A stretch of DNA of 64,000 bases from Folioceros fuciformis (lineage: Eukaryota; Anthocerotophyta; Anthocerotopsida; Anthocerotales): assembly GCA_049999805.1 (NCBI GenBank), contig JBNGIO010006247.1:240498-304497 (forward strand), given 5' to 3'. This document shows positions 11,888 to 26,340 of the stretch, piece by piece. The notes under the pieces were generated by a model, which saw nothing but the letters and a program-made list of their open reading frames with translations, had not been told where the DNA came from and made no database searches. A program made the translations under genes and the position numbers. Numbering within the stretch: position 1 is the stretch's first letter; each line of letters begins with the position of its first letter.

Positions 11888-12031
11888 AGGTTCCTTTGCG
11901 TTTGGGTTCTCCTAAACCACTCTCCTATCCATTTGAGATTCCTTTGTGTTTGGGTTCACCTAAACCACTCTTCTATCCATTTGAGGTTCCTTTGTGTTTG
12001 GGTTAACCTAAACCACTCTCCTATCCATTTG
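11888..12031 (+). repeat. three 48-bp tandem repeats
   Basis: Three head-to-tail copies of a 48-bp unit, each containing TTCCTTTG(C/T)GTTTGGGTT and AAACCACTC. Because 48 is a multiple of three, the unit stays open and reads RFLCVWV-LNHS-IHL three times, but there is no other sign of coding. Confidence 0.8.
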
Positions 12032-12281
12032 CATATTCATGACATGAATCTGCAAAAATTCGCCAAAGCACGCACAAAAACGGGGAGACAGAGCAGAGAG
12101 AGAAGGAAGGGGGAGTGGAAACGGGGAAGGAAAAGATGGGGGGCAGAGAGAAATAGGAGAGAGAAACATACACCGGGTGTGTATGCCGGTGGCCGGTGAG
12201 GAGGGGCATGGCTCCGTTGGAGCGCCTTGGGAAGCGCGCGACATTACTTTGTCCGTGTCATTAGCTCATGCCCCAGTGGAA

Positions 12282-12535
12282 GAAAGTGTGTGATAGAGGG
12301 TTCTCGTGACCGGATCGGGACGCCACAATTGGCGGACCAGAAAGAAGAAACGTGTCAGATATTGTTGTCGTGGCTGTATCGGGACTCCGACGGACAGCTG
12401 GGCGCAGCAGAGAAAAGCATGTGTAAGAGAGGGTTATCATGAGTGCATCGAGACTCCGACGCCCCGATGAGCGCACTAGAAAAGAAAGTGTCAGAGAGCT
12501 CTGGTTATGACGCTGATCCAGGATCGGAACGCCGA
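12282..12535 (+). repeat. degenerate ~70-bp tandem repeats upstream of the ABCC gene
   Basis: Four diverged units share the order GAAAGTGT, (A/G)GAGGGTT or similar, a (T/G)ATCGGGAC(T/G)CC(G/A) core, and GCGCA/GCAGAAAA-like ends. They end about 270 bp before the ABCC start codon, so they may sit in its promoter or 5' leader. Confidence 0.55.
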
Positions 12536-12804
12536 CCTCTCATAGGGAGGCACCGAGCCTATACGGCCAAGTTTATGATTGCCCACGTCATATGCGGAGT
12601 TTGTCGGGATAGTAAGTAGTGCACACCCTGCGCCTGCGCGTGTGCGCAGGATTCTGGAGGAGAAAAGGATGCCATCGTGTTTTAGCCGGAAATCAGCATA
12701 ATATCGGGTGGCTGGCCCGTATCTCTAGCTTGAGATGGAACAAGCAAGGATGGGAGCTGAGTTTGTGCATATCTCGTTCGCAGGGCTTGGCAAAAGATCC
12801 GCAG

Positions 12805-15800
12805 ATGGTGACGCTTGCAGAGCCGCTGCTCGAGCGGCAACCAGACCCACAACGACAAGGATGCGATGAAGAAGAGGAGCGCACGCAGGCTTCCTCCAAT
12901 GCAGGCGCCTGGAGCAGGCTCACCTTTGGATGGCTGAAGCCGCTGCTGGCGCGCGGGTCACGGCGCGCCCTGGACGCTGCCGATTTGCCAGCGTTAGCGC
13001 TTCAGGACCAGGCCAGCACGGCCTTCCGCGCCTTCGAGCAGCAGCGGCCGCAAGGTGTGGAGGAGCCGGTGCTATGGAGCCTGGCTCGGTGCCACTGGAA
13101 GGCCATGGCGTGGTCAGGAGGTTACGCTCTGCTCAAGAGCGTCAGCTCGTCGGCCAGCCCCGTGTTTGCCAGCTTCTTCATCCGCTTCGCTAGCGGGCAG
13201 CGGGACTTCCCCATGGAGGGATACGTCCTGTCGGCGGCCATGTGCACGGCCAAGCTCCTGGAGTCGGTGTCGGAGCGGCAGTGGTTTTTCCAGAGCCGCC
13301 GCACCGGGATGCAGGCGCGAGCGGGGGTGGCCGCCGCGCTGTACGCCAAGCTGCTGCGGCTGTCGAGCTCCGGGAGGAAGGCGCATCCGGCCGGGGAGCT
13401 GCTTAACTACGTGGCCGTGGATGCCTTCCGCTTGGGCGAGTTGCCGTATTGGGCGCACTTCGTGTGGGCGACACCGTTGCAGATCGCCCTAGCCACCGCT
13501 ATCCTCTTTTTCTGCGTGGGCTGGGCGACGCTGGCGGGGCTGGGCGTCATCCTGCTCACCATGCTGGTCAACCAGCCCTTCGCCCGGCTGCAGCAACGCA
13601 CGGAGACGCAGTTCATGGCGGCTCAGAGCCGGCGGCTGCGGGCCACCTCCGAGTTTATGCGCAGCATCAAGATACTCAAGCTGCAGGCCTGGGAGGAGCG
13701 CTTCATGGCCGCCGCGCAGGAGCTGCGGGACCAGGAGATGGATTGGCTTACTAGAATCCAGCACATTCGCGCCGCGCACTCCGTGCTCTTCTGGACGTCT
13801 CCGGTGGTGGTGTGCGCCGCAACCTTCGCCGCCTGCGTCGCCCTGGGCCGCCCGCTTGACGCCGGCAATGTCTTCACCGCGCTGGCGGCTCTGCGGATCG
13901 TTCAGGAGCCCATCCGCAACGTGCCCAGTCTCATCTCCGCCCTCATCCAGACCAAGGTTTCTCTGGACCGCATCGACCGCTTCCTGCGGGCCGATGATCT
14001 GCAGCAGGACGCTGTGGACAGGATCGAGCCCGACAACAGCAGCAGCAGCAACTGCGCTGAATTCGCAGTGTCCATCCATGACGGAGTTTTTAGCTGGAAC
14101 TCGGACACTCCCTCCGCCACCCTCCGCAACATCCACCTTCAGGTCCGCCACGGCCAGATCGTCGCCGTCTGCGGGCAGGTGGGTGCCGGCAAGTCCAGCC
14201 TGCTCATGTGCGTCCTCGGGGAGATCCCCAAAATCTCCGGAACGGTGAGCTTGCCCTTGTTGCCGAATTTGTTCCCACTTGCATGACGCTGCGGGCAGGC
14301 TCTTATTTGCTGTGCGTGCATCTCGTCTCGCGGGGCAGGTGAAGGTTTCAGGCGGGAGTGTCGGCTACGTCTCCCAGACTCCTTGGATCGAGAGCGGGAC
14401 GATTCAGGACAATATCCTGTTCGGGAAGCCTTTTGACTGTGAGAAGTACCAGGCTGTGCTGCATGACTGCGCACTGGAGCAGGACATCGAGGAGCTCCCG
14501 TACAAGGATCTTACGGAGATTGGGGAGAGGGGCCTCAACCTCAGTGGTGGGCAGAAGCAGAGGATTCAGCTGGCTCGTGCACTCTACCAGGACTGTGACA
14601 TCTACCTCTTGGATGATCCCTTCAGTGCTGTGGATGCGCACACCACGTCCAGTCTGTTCAAGGTGCGTGCCGATTCCGTGCTGCTGCCTTAGGCTTGTAA
14701 CAGCCTCACGGCCCTGCTGTGACAGAAGACGTATGAAGATCTCACGACGCCATAACCTTTGCAGAACTGCGTGCTACGAGCTTTGGCTGGCAAGACCGTA
14801 ATTCTTGTCACGCACCAAGTGGATTATCTACCTGCTGTGGATTCCATAGTGGTGAGACGGTCTAACAAATCTACATGCTTCTATTTCTGCATACGCTTAT
14901 TTGCTGCTAAGCATTGCAGCTCTTAACTCGAGGTGTTCCAATCTGCAGTTGCTGGAAGATGGAGAGATTCGGCAGTCCGGCAACTACAACCACATCAACT
15001 ACGAGGGAAGTGCTTTCGAGAAGCTTATCCATGCCCACCAGGAGGCCATGGGCTTGGTTGATAATTCCTCCAAAGCTTCCACTCGTGCATCGTCTGTCCC
15101 GTTCCTGGCTCAACCCCGGCTCCCAGTGAACGGAAATGGGGTATTCAATGGGGCGTCTGGAGGTGGGCAACTGACAGCTGAGGAGGAAAAGGAGTCAGGA
15201 ACCTCAACATGGAAAGCTATTTTCGACTACTTTGGGCAGGCAGATGGCTGGTACTTGTATTCCATGTCAGTCGTGTGCGCTCTCATCTTCACGGTGGGCC
15301 AGCTTGCGAGCAACTTTTGGCTGGCCAGAGCAGTGAACAATGTGAACATTACTCCTGCTGTGCTCGTGGGAGTGTACGCAGCAGTGGCCATCTCTGCTTG
15401 TTTCTTTGTTTATGTAAGAGGAAGCCTGATTGCAACTATGGGCCTCAAGGCCTCTGCGTCCTTCTTCACTGGAATGTCCACAGCCATTTTTCGAGCCCCC
15501 ATGTCGTTCTTCGATTCTACTCCCACCGGCAGAATAATTACCAAGGTATGTCATCATCCCGTGGCATTCTGCGTTTCCCACTTGCCATGTCTGACGCATG
15601 GTTGATGATTTTGCTTGCCCAGTTCTCCTCCGACATGAACTCCTTGGATACGGATGTCCCCTTCAGCCTAGGGCACTCTGCTTCGGCCAGCTTAAATTAT
15701 CTTGGATGTCTACTCATGACTGCTGTGGTGACATGGCCAGCTCTTGCTGTGGGCCTGCCCCTCATGTACGCATCCACACAGTACCAGGTACGTGCGTGTA

Positions 15801-17629
15801 ACTTTTATGCGAAGTGTGCATGACTCAAGTAGCAGAGGTGCCGATGATTCACACGCTGGCGTGGCAGATGTACTACTTGAAGTCAGCCAGGGAATTGATC
15901 AGGATCGACGGCACTACCAAGGCTCCAATCATCCAGCACTACGGAGAGACCATCGCTGGTGTGACCACAATTCGGGCTATGGGGAAGGAGGAGAGCTTCA
16001 TGTTAAGGACCTTGGAGTTGGTGGACGCCAACTCCAACACCTCCTTCCACAGCTTTGCTGCTCTCGAATGGCTCACACTCCGAGTGGAGTTCTTGTCAGC
16101 AGTTGTGGTACTAAGCTGTGCTCTCGCACTGGTGATCTTCAGCGACCACGTCGACCCAGGTAAGCGGTCTTCAGCTTGGTGATTGAAGGAAACCTGGCAA
16201 CGAGGTAGCAAACGTCGTGTCACGGATGGTTCCAGCCAGTAAGCTCGGGCATTGTTCTGCACAGGAATGGCTGGACTAGCAGTGGCGTATGCGCTGAGCA
16301 TGGGTGGAATCCTAGTGTTCAACGTGATGAATCAGTGCACGGCTGCAAACCAAGTAGTTGCCGTGGAGAGAATACGACAGTACTTGAACATTCCGAGCGA
16401 GGCTCCAGCCTTGATTCCAAACTCTGTGCCACACATCTGGCCGACGTCGGGTGAAGTTGTGCTAGAAAATCTGCAGGTCTACTGCATCACCCTGTAACGT
16501 GCTCCATGCGACTTCTCTCTGGCTCGGCAGATCTTCAGGGTTCCTAACCTCAGCCATTCCTGCTGCTATGGTGACAGGTCCGCTACCGTTCCAACTGTCC
16601 CTTCGTTCTGCACGACATAACCTGTACTGTGACGGGTGGGGAGCGGGTGGGTGTGGTGGGCCGCACCGGCAGCGGTAAGTCTACCCTAATAGCCGCTCTG
16701 TTCCGCCTGGTGGAAGCATCCGGCGGTAGAATACTCATTGACGGGGTAGACATAGCCACCGTGGGCCTTCACGACCTTCGTACCAGACTGGCCATCATCC
16801 CTCAAGACCCAGCTCTCTTTCGCGGCACAGTGCGCTTCAATCTGGATCCCCTCTCCTTGTACCGGGACGCGGAGCTGTGGCAGGTACCATTTCTAACCTG
16901 CCTGCAGCACATGCATTCCAGACGGACCAACCGCGCTGACCTGCCTGTCCGTGAATCCCTGCCCACGTCCAGGCCTTGGACGCCTGCCAGCTCGGGGACA
17001 CGATCCGTGCCAAGCCCGGCCTACTGGATTCTGAAGGTGAGCTCCAGTTCCTGTCCCGGCACTCGAACACTCGACCGCTCGCAGGTGCTGCGGCAGCATC
17101 CTTGAACTTTTCCAATCTGTACTGACGCCATGCGTCGTCGTTTGTCTCACTCGCAGTCGGTGACGATGGTGAAAACTGGAGCGTGGGGCAGAGGCAACTC
17201 TTCTGCCTCGGCCGTGTGCTACTAAAACAGTGCCGCATCCTGGTGCTGGATGAAGCAACCGCATCCATCGATAACACCACCGACGCCATCCTTCAGAGGG
17301 TCATCCGCATGGCCTTCCGAGGCTGCACTGTGATCACAGTGGCCCATCGCATCCCCACCGTGGTTGACAGTGACAAGATCATGACCCTAAGTGACGGTAC
17401 TCCGAAACATTCACCGCTTTCACCAGTTGATCTTGGTTTCCTGTGCTTCACTGCCTAGACTGGCGTGCTCACATTTCTCACCGTGCCGCAAACAGGCAGA
17501 CTGATGGAGTTCGACTCGCCCGCAAACCTTCTGAGCAGTGCAAAGGAGAGCTCGTTGTTTGCGAGTCTTGTTGCCGAATACTGGGCCAGCCACACACACG
17601 GTCACCCATCCAATCTCGTCGACAAATGA
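12805..17629 (+). CDS. ABC transporter, subfamily C (MRP type)
   Basis: Eleven exons join in frame to a protein of about 1286 residues: 12805-14244, 14339-14662, 14765-14851, 14949-15545, 15623-15787, 15868-16159, 16265-16476, 16578-16883, 16973-17036, 17157-17396, 17496-17629. The order is short N-terminus, membrane domain 1, NBD1 (Walker [10 protein letters not shown], signature LSGGQKQR, Walker B IYLLDDP), linker, membrane domain 2 ([11 protein letters not shown] loop, typical of ABCC), NBD2 (Walker [10 protein letters not shown], Walker [11 protein letters not shown], switch His in VAHRI). The NBD2 signature is WSVGQRQL, as usual for this subfamily. It lacks the extra N-terminal TMD0 of long MRPs. 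Members export glutathione conjugates and other organic anions, usually at the vacuole; substrate cannot be read here. The ATG at 12805 follows a likely leader intron acceptor. A broken copy follows. Confidence 0.95.
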
Positions 17630-18059
17630 CATGCGATGACCCCACTGATGAGAAATGTCACCCTTCTCCTTGGCCTGGATCTGGTTTGATACTTGTGGCA
17701 CACGCTAATGAAACTGCGCCATCTGGTAGGGAGGACCATCGCTGCTCCTCGTTGTCAGCAGAGACAAGATCTGACAGGCCACAGACCGCGAAATCGCGGC
17801 GACAAGGGACAGCGTCCAAGCATTACCTGACATGCGCATATGCAATGAACGGCAGCCCTGCTTTTGGGATCAATCGTACTGAGTGGAGGCTTTCTTGTCC
17901 ACCTGCCAATTTCTATCCGCGTTTCCAGGTGCATGACGTCCCAAGGCAGGTTGGGCTGATGATAAGCAGTGCCGGTGATCAGAAGACGTGCGAAGCGGAA
18001 TGAAGTGAATTCAGGCCGAGCAGTGGCCGAAAACCCGGCCCCGTAACTGCGCACAGGGA
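17630..18059. other. spacer between the ABCC gene and its broken copy
   Basis: About 430 bp holding the 3' flank of the transporter. Nothing else is recognisable. Confidence 0.5.
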
Positions 18060-20676
18060 AGCATGGCGAACCTGCAGCAGGCCCTCTGCCGCCCCGCAAG
18101 ACGACTATTCCGTTCCAGCGGGGACGGAGCCGGGCCCCCAGGTCGAGTGCGGAAGCAGCTGGCACCGGTATCCTCTTCTTTGTACATGGACTGGGCGACG
18201 TTGGCGGGGCTGGCCGTCATCCTGCTCACCGTGCAGGAAACCAGCCCTTCGCCCAGTTGCAGCAGCGCTCGCAGACGTAGCTCATGGCGGCGCTGAGCCG
18301 GCGGGATGTGGGTCATAGCCGAGTTTCTGGTCCTCTAGCTGCACGCCTGGGAGGTTCGCTACATCGCCGCCGTGCAGGAGCTGTGGGACCAGGAGATGGA
18401 GTGGCCCGGAAGAAACCGAACATCTGGGCTGACCACTCCGGCTTGTTCTGGATGTCGCCCATGCTCCTCTCGTCCGCCACCTTCGCGGCCTGCGTGGCTC
18501 TCGGCCGCCCGCTCGATGCAGGTGGGCTGTACCTGCCGCCATTGCAAGTTCGCTCACGCGCGGTGGCTGCAATTCAGAATCCTCTCTCTACAGCCTTGCC
18601 TGAACGTTGAGTGACCAGGAATGCGCTGCGCTGCGCTGCGATGCTGCAGGAAACGTGTTCACCGCTCTCGCCTCGCTCAGAATCCTGCATGAGCCCAGCC
18701 GAGTGCTCCCTGACCTCGCCTCCGCGCTCATTCAAACCAGACTCTCGCTGGCTCGGCTCGACCACTTGTCGGCGAGCACGAGCTGCAGCAGGACGCGGTG
18801 GAGCGGGTGCTAGGCGACAGCCCTCTCTAGATCTCGGAACTGGCGGTGCGCATCGAGCAGGGTTAGTCCAGTTGGGACACCTCGATTGTCTCTCTGCATC
18901 GATCGCGTTCCCCACACTTGAAAGGGATTGGCCGAATGGTCATTCGACGAGCATCCGCGCAAGGATTGTACGGAGATACGAGAGGAAGGTCAGAAGCAGA
19001 GAATTCAGCTGCCTCGCGCATTGTATCAGGACCCTGACATCTATCTCTTGGACCATCCACCGTCTCTCGGACGCTCACACCGTGTCCGGTTTGTTCCACA
19101 GGTGCGTCTTGCAGGCTCTGGCTGGGAAGACATCATCCTCGTCACACACCAAGTGGAATTTCTTGAGGCAGCCGGCGTTGTATTGGTTGGAGCCTCTTAC
19201 TTGTAACTTTGTTCAGATGAAGAGATGGAGATGTATGGTTATGGCTATCGTGCACACACTGAGGCTGACAGTACTTACAGTCTGAAGAAGCTGCGCACGA
19301 TAGTAACAGTTCATGAACGTGACTGAACGTGAATGTGACGTGTGCATATCATGCTTGCAGTTTCTGGAAGATGGGGAGATTCGGGAGGTACCCTCGAGCA
19401 GATCAATTATGAGGGAAGTGACTTCGAGAAGCTCATCGTTGCCCACAAGCAGGCAATGAGCCCGGTGCACGATCAGGCCTCCAAGGCCTCCACTGCTCCC
19501 ACACCTGCTGACCAGCTACACGGTAAAGGCAGTGCACCTCCCACCAAGAGGGCAGGCGCAGGAGCGCAGCTAACAGCAGAAGAGAAGAATGTAGGAATTT
19601 CGAACTGGAAAGCCGTTTTCGACAATGTGCGCCAAGCAACTGACCATGGGTGGTATCACTTCTGGATCACGTTTCTCGGCAATGCTGTCTTCGCTGTGGG
19701 TCAGATTGTCAGCGTCCTATGGCTAGCGACAGGCGTCTGACTCAGCAATCCCAACATCAGCCCAGATTTCATTGTTGAGGTGTATGCAGCCGTGGGGAGT
19801 TTTGCTGGTGCCTTCATCTACATTCGAGGTCGGATGATTGCAACCATGTGCCACAATGCCTCTCCTTCCTTTTTCTGAGGGATCACTACTGCCATTTTTC
19901 GACCCTCCATGTCTTTCTTCGACTCCACCTCCACAGGCAGGATAATCACCAGGGTATCCTCACCGTGCTTCTCGCTTCTCTCAAGCATTTGCACTCTCCC
20001 TTTGGCATGGCCACATCCTGACCTGACTGACTATCCATGTTTTGGCCCGTGTTCAGTTCTCCTCAGATATGAATTCCCTGGACACGGAAGTCCCCTTCAA
20101 CCTTGGCTCCTCTGCAACGGGTGCGCTGATCTATGTTGCTTTTGGAGCGCACTGTCCTGCGGACTGAACCGGGTCTTAGGGGATATGTGTCCAGAGGTGT
20201 GCAGCACGACCATGTCAAGCACCCGTAAGTGCTCCACGATAGTCAAGTAGGAGACGATGGAGAGAATTGGAGCGTGGGTCATCGACAATTATTCTGCCTT
20301 GGTCGTGTGCTCCTCGGACACAGCCGAATTCTAGTCCTACATGAAGCAACAGCATCCATTGACAAGAACACCGACTCCATCCTTCAGAGGTCATCAGGAA
20401 GGCTTTCCATGGTTGGCCAGTCATCGCCGTGGTCCATGGCATCCTCACCGTGGTGGACAGTGACAAAATCCTGCGCTTGAGAGACGGTAAGCTGCCATCA
20501 ACATCCTGTAAGCAAAAATAGCCAGAAGCCTTGGCCTAAGGGGTACCATTGTTCTGACAACCCTGCGTTTCGTAACAAGCCAGCTAACAGAGTTCAAAAC
20601 GCTCTCAGAGCTGCTGGCCACGAAAGGCTCAAAGCTCTCCAGGATCATGATAGAGTACAGGGCTAGCCAGACCTAG
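18060..20676 (+). pseudogene. decayed tandem copy of the ABCC transporter
   Basis: Pieces match the upstream gene in the same order. These are the membrane segment DWATLAGLAVILLT (about 18188); the LWDQEMEW region (about 18380); the NBD1 signature remnant [20 protein letters not shown] (about 18990); ILVTHQVEFLE (about 19137); the linker with INYEGSDFEKLIVAHKQAM (about 19402); and membrane domain 2 pieces including SMSFFDSTSTGRIITR (about 19910). Later come [14 protein letters not shown] and the NBD2 signature [20 protein letters not shown] (about 20242), then a C-terminal tail ending near 20676. NBD1 Walker A and most of NBD2 including its Walker A are missing. Frames shift repeatedly and stops interrupt (for example TGA at 19738). 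It is a nonfunctional tandem duplicate. Confidence 0.88.
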
Positions 20677-21256
20677 GTAATGTCACTTATGACCCATGGC
20701 CCATTAAATCTCGATGAGGCTTTATCTGGAAATATCTATAAACCTATAATTTCTGGAATATGTACTGTACAAACCTCTAGGAGAAAGGCCTTTTTCGCCT
20801 TCTGAATCCGTTTTTCCCCTGCACTGCAGTCTGATAAACGAACGGACGTAGAACAGACCGAATCTGCTAGAAGCTGTAACAAACCGGGAAACCTAGGTGC
20901 GACAAGCGCAGGTTAGGACAGAATTATATCTCTGCAGGATACCAGTCTGGAGGCCCAAATCTGCTAGCGAGATCTTGTAAAAGGTGCACAAATGGGAAGT
21001 CCCATCTACACGGAGATCTTATAACACATGAAGAGATGGGAATTCCCATCGAAACCGAGGTGGTGGAGTTCTCTCAGGCCATGGTGAACTAGCCTCCCGT
21101 ACCACTTCCCCTTGGCCCCCCAAACTGTACCTGACTACACATTGAATGTAGGTGATAACAGTTTGAAGCATCAATCCGTCCCTAATTTAGAAAAGTGCAT
21201 AACACTCGGGTGCATAGGCAGAGATGCTCAGCAGACATCGGGCACAGCATGCCCTC
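20677..21256. other. spacer; no gene
   Basis: Intergenic DNA between the ABCC pseudogene and the 3' end of Elongin C. It contains a perfect 16-bp palindrome GATGGGAATTCCCATC at 21035-21050, with a related GGGAAGTCCC motif about 45 bp before it. Nothing else is recognisable. Confidence 0.5.
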
Positions 21257-21559
21257 TTAGCTGTCCAAGTAATTGGCTGCCATCATCAGCTCCAGAGTCA
21301 TCTCCGGCTCGATGTGGAATTCTGTCTCCTTGCCAGCCGCATATTGCAGCGACCAGTAGAAATACTGGCAGACCTTCTCCAACACGTGCGTGCTGATCTC
21401 CGGGAATTTCACTTCTCCCAGTTCTGTCTCGGTGAAGGCTCCAGCCGACGTTAACATGTTCTTGAGGGTGTTGGAGACCAGTGCTGCTTTTCTGTCGATC
21501 ACGAACTCAAACCCCTCCGCGCTTATGAGCTTCACGGTGTCTGCTTTCTTGAGTGCCAT
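21257..21559 (-). CDS. ELOC: Elongin C
   Basis: A complete 100-residue single-exon protein with a BTB/POZ-like Skp1 fold. Recognisable stretches are VKLISAEGFEFVIDRKAALV, SNTLKNML, the loop GAFTETELGEVKFPEI, and the C-terminus ELMMAANYLDS, which matches the LLMAANFLDC-type ending of the family. Length is that of plant and yeast Elongin C (about 96-112). In the family it pairs with Elongin A or with cullin-based ubiquitin ligase substrate receptors and acts in the nucleus. A likely leader intron lies upstream. It is arranged divergently from DDM1, with about 800 bp between start codons. The terminal Cys of many homologues is Ser here. Confidence 0.93.
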   Translation of the reverse strand: MALKKADTVKLISAEGFEFVIDRKAALVSNTLKNMLTSAGAFTETELGEVKFPEISTHVLEKVCQYFYWSLQYAAGKETEFHIEPEMTLELMMAANYLDS

Positions 21560-22355
21560 CTTCCGCGCTGACTCCAGGCAACCTTACAACAATCCGTTCC
21601 CCTGCTATTGCACAGTTGCCACAGCATCAGCGCAGGAAAACAGAACATTCCATCCTCCCAAACCACTAACCCCCTTCCTCCCTCCCTCTAATATCCCCGC
21701 CACCCGCCACAAATCCCTGACAATTTCATCAAAACCACCAGGCAGAACGAGAGGCGAGGTGCTCCCTCCCTCTAACCTAAACACAGAGCCGCAAACAAGC
21801 CGCTCCAGCAACAAGGATCGAACAATAGAAGGAACAACTTACCAAGCCGGGCCAAGACAGCCTCACGCACGCCTCCTGATGAAGGATTGCGGAGCGTGTA
21901 GTAGGAACGTTGTGCAGACGCGCAGGCAAATTCCACGCCACCGCAGCCTGACGCGAGGAAATGTAGAACGACAGCAATTTAGCAACCCGGTGCGATACCA
22001 CATTGGTACATACGTAGGTACCGAAATTGTTCGAAAAGGAAGAGAATCAAGGGTCATTCATGGGACCGAGGACGCGCCGACGCCCGGGTTGGAGCTTTGC
22101 ATATTGCCGTCTGAGACATTTTTCTCGTATTACAACACGGAGTATATGAAGCCTATATATGCTTACATAATGCAGTATTATATATGTACACATATTGGCT
22201 AAGGGTTCCCGCCAAATTACACTTCGGTTGGCGCACCAGCATCAAGTCCACAACGCTCGACACTGGGCTGCAGAAGAAACAGGTCCAGCGAAAGCCACAG
22301 CCTCAGGGCGACGTGACCCCGCGGGCGGGGGGCGTGGTGACGTAGCTCGTAGGCC
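21560..22355. promoter_or_regulatory. divergent intergenic region, Elongin C / DDM1
   Basis: About 800 bp separates the two start codons. The left part (21560-22050) is pyrimidine-rich on the plus strand and probably holds the Elongin C leader. An AT-rich block with TATATGAAGCCTATATATGC lies near 22142-22161. The last 100 bp before DDM1 is GC-rich. No open frame here has a recognisable product. Confidence 0.4.
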
Positions 22356-25922
<3,567 letters not shown>

Positions 25923-26173
25923 ATAGTTGTTTTTCCTTTTAACGATGTACAGGGCATGCCCGTACCCTGTATTTTTCATGTAGACCTTAAGTATTCCTAG
26001 GACGAAAGCGCTTTTGTGGTGAGAAGATAGCGAAGTGTAGGTGAGCCCTGTGCAATGTCTAACCAATGACGTCCAAGTTTCTCAATCCCACGCTCCAGGC
26101 ACACTGGGGTCTAGCTATCTTTCTTTGACGTCATTGGGGTGCAGGATGAAAGCTGTAGGGTGAAGGATGGATG

Positions 26174-26189
26174 TTAGGGTTTAGGGTTT
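26174..26189 (+). promoter_or_regulatory. telo-box-like repeat (TTAGGGTTTAGGGTTT)
   Basis: More than two units of the plant telomere-type repeat TTTAGGG. Short interstitial copies (telo-boxes) are common in plant promoters of growth-related genes and bind telobox factors. Here it lies 250 bp past the DDM1 stop, with no obvious promoter to serve. Confidence 0.5.
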
Positions 26190-26278
26190 CTTGCATTGTT
26201 ATCAAGTATCCCAGCTGAAATTCCTCCATGCATGTTTTGTTGTGCGTGCTGGCTCAGTCTGTGCCATCAGATGTCTGC

Positions 26279-26340
26279 TTCGCCTTGCGTCCCACCACGG
26301 TACGAGGGCCCTCATACCGAGGTGGGACACAAAAGGCGAA
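26279..26340. repeat. 62-bp imperfect inverted repeat, almost no loop
   Basis: The left arm starts TTCGCCTT and contains TCCCACC; the right arm ends AAGGCGAA and contains GGTGGGA. The two arms meet at GAGGGCCCTC. They pair over about 30 bp with a few mismatches or bulges. It could be a small fold-back element or the stem of a hairpin transcript. Confidence 0.7.

Noticed and set aside
11161-12244. Minus-strand frames of 60-100 codons
   Set aside because: No domain, overlapped by plus-strand tandem repeats and repeat remnants.
13055-14151. Long open frames in other frames and on the minus strand across ABCC exon 1
   Set aside because: High GC content of the exon keeps alternative frames open; only one frame carries ABC transporter motifs and joins the spliced exons.
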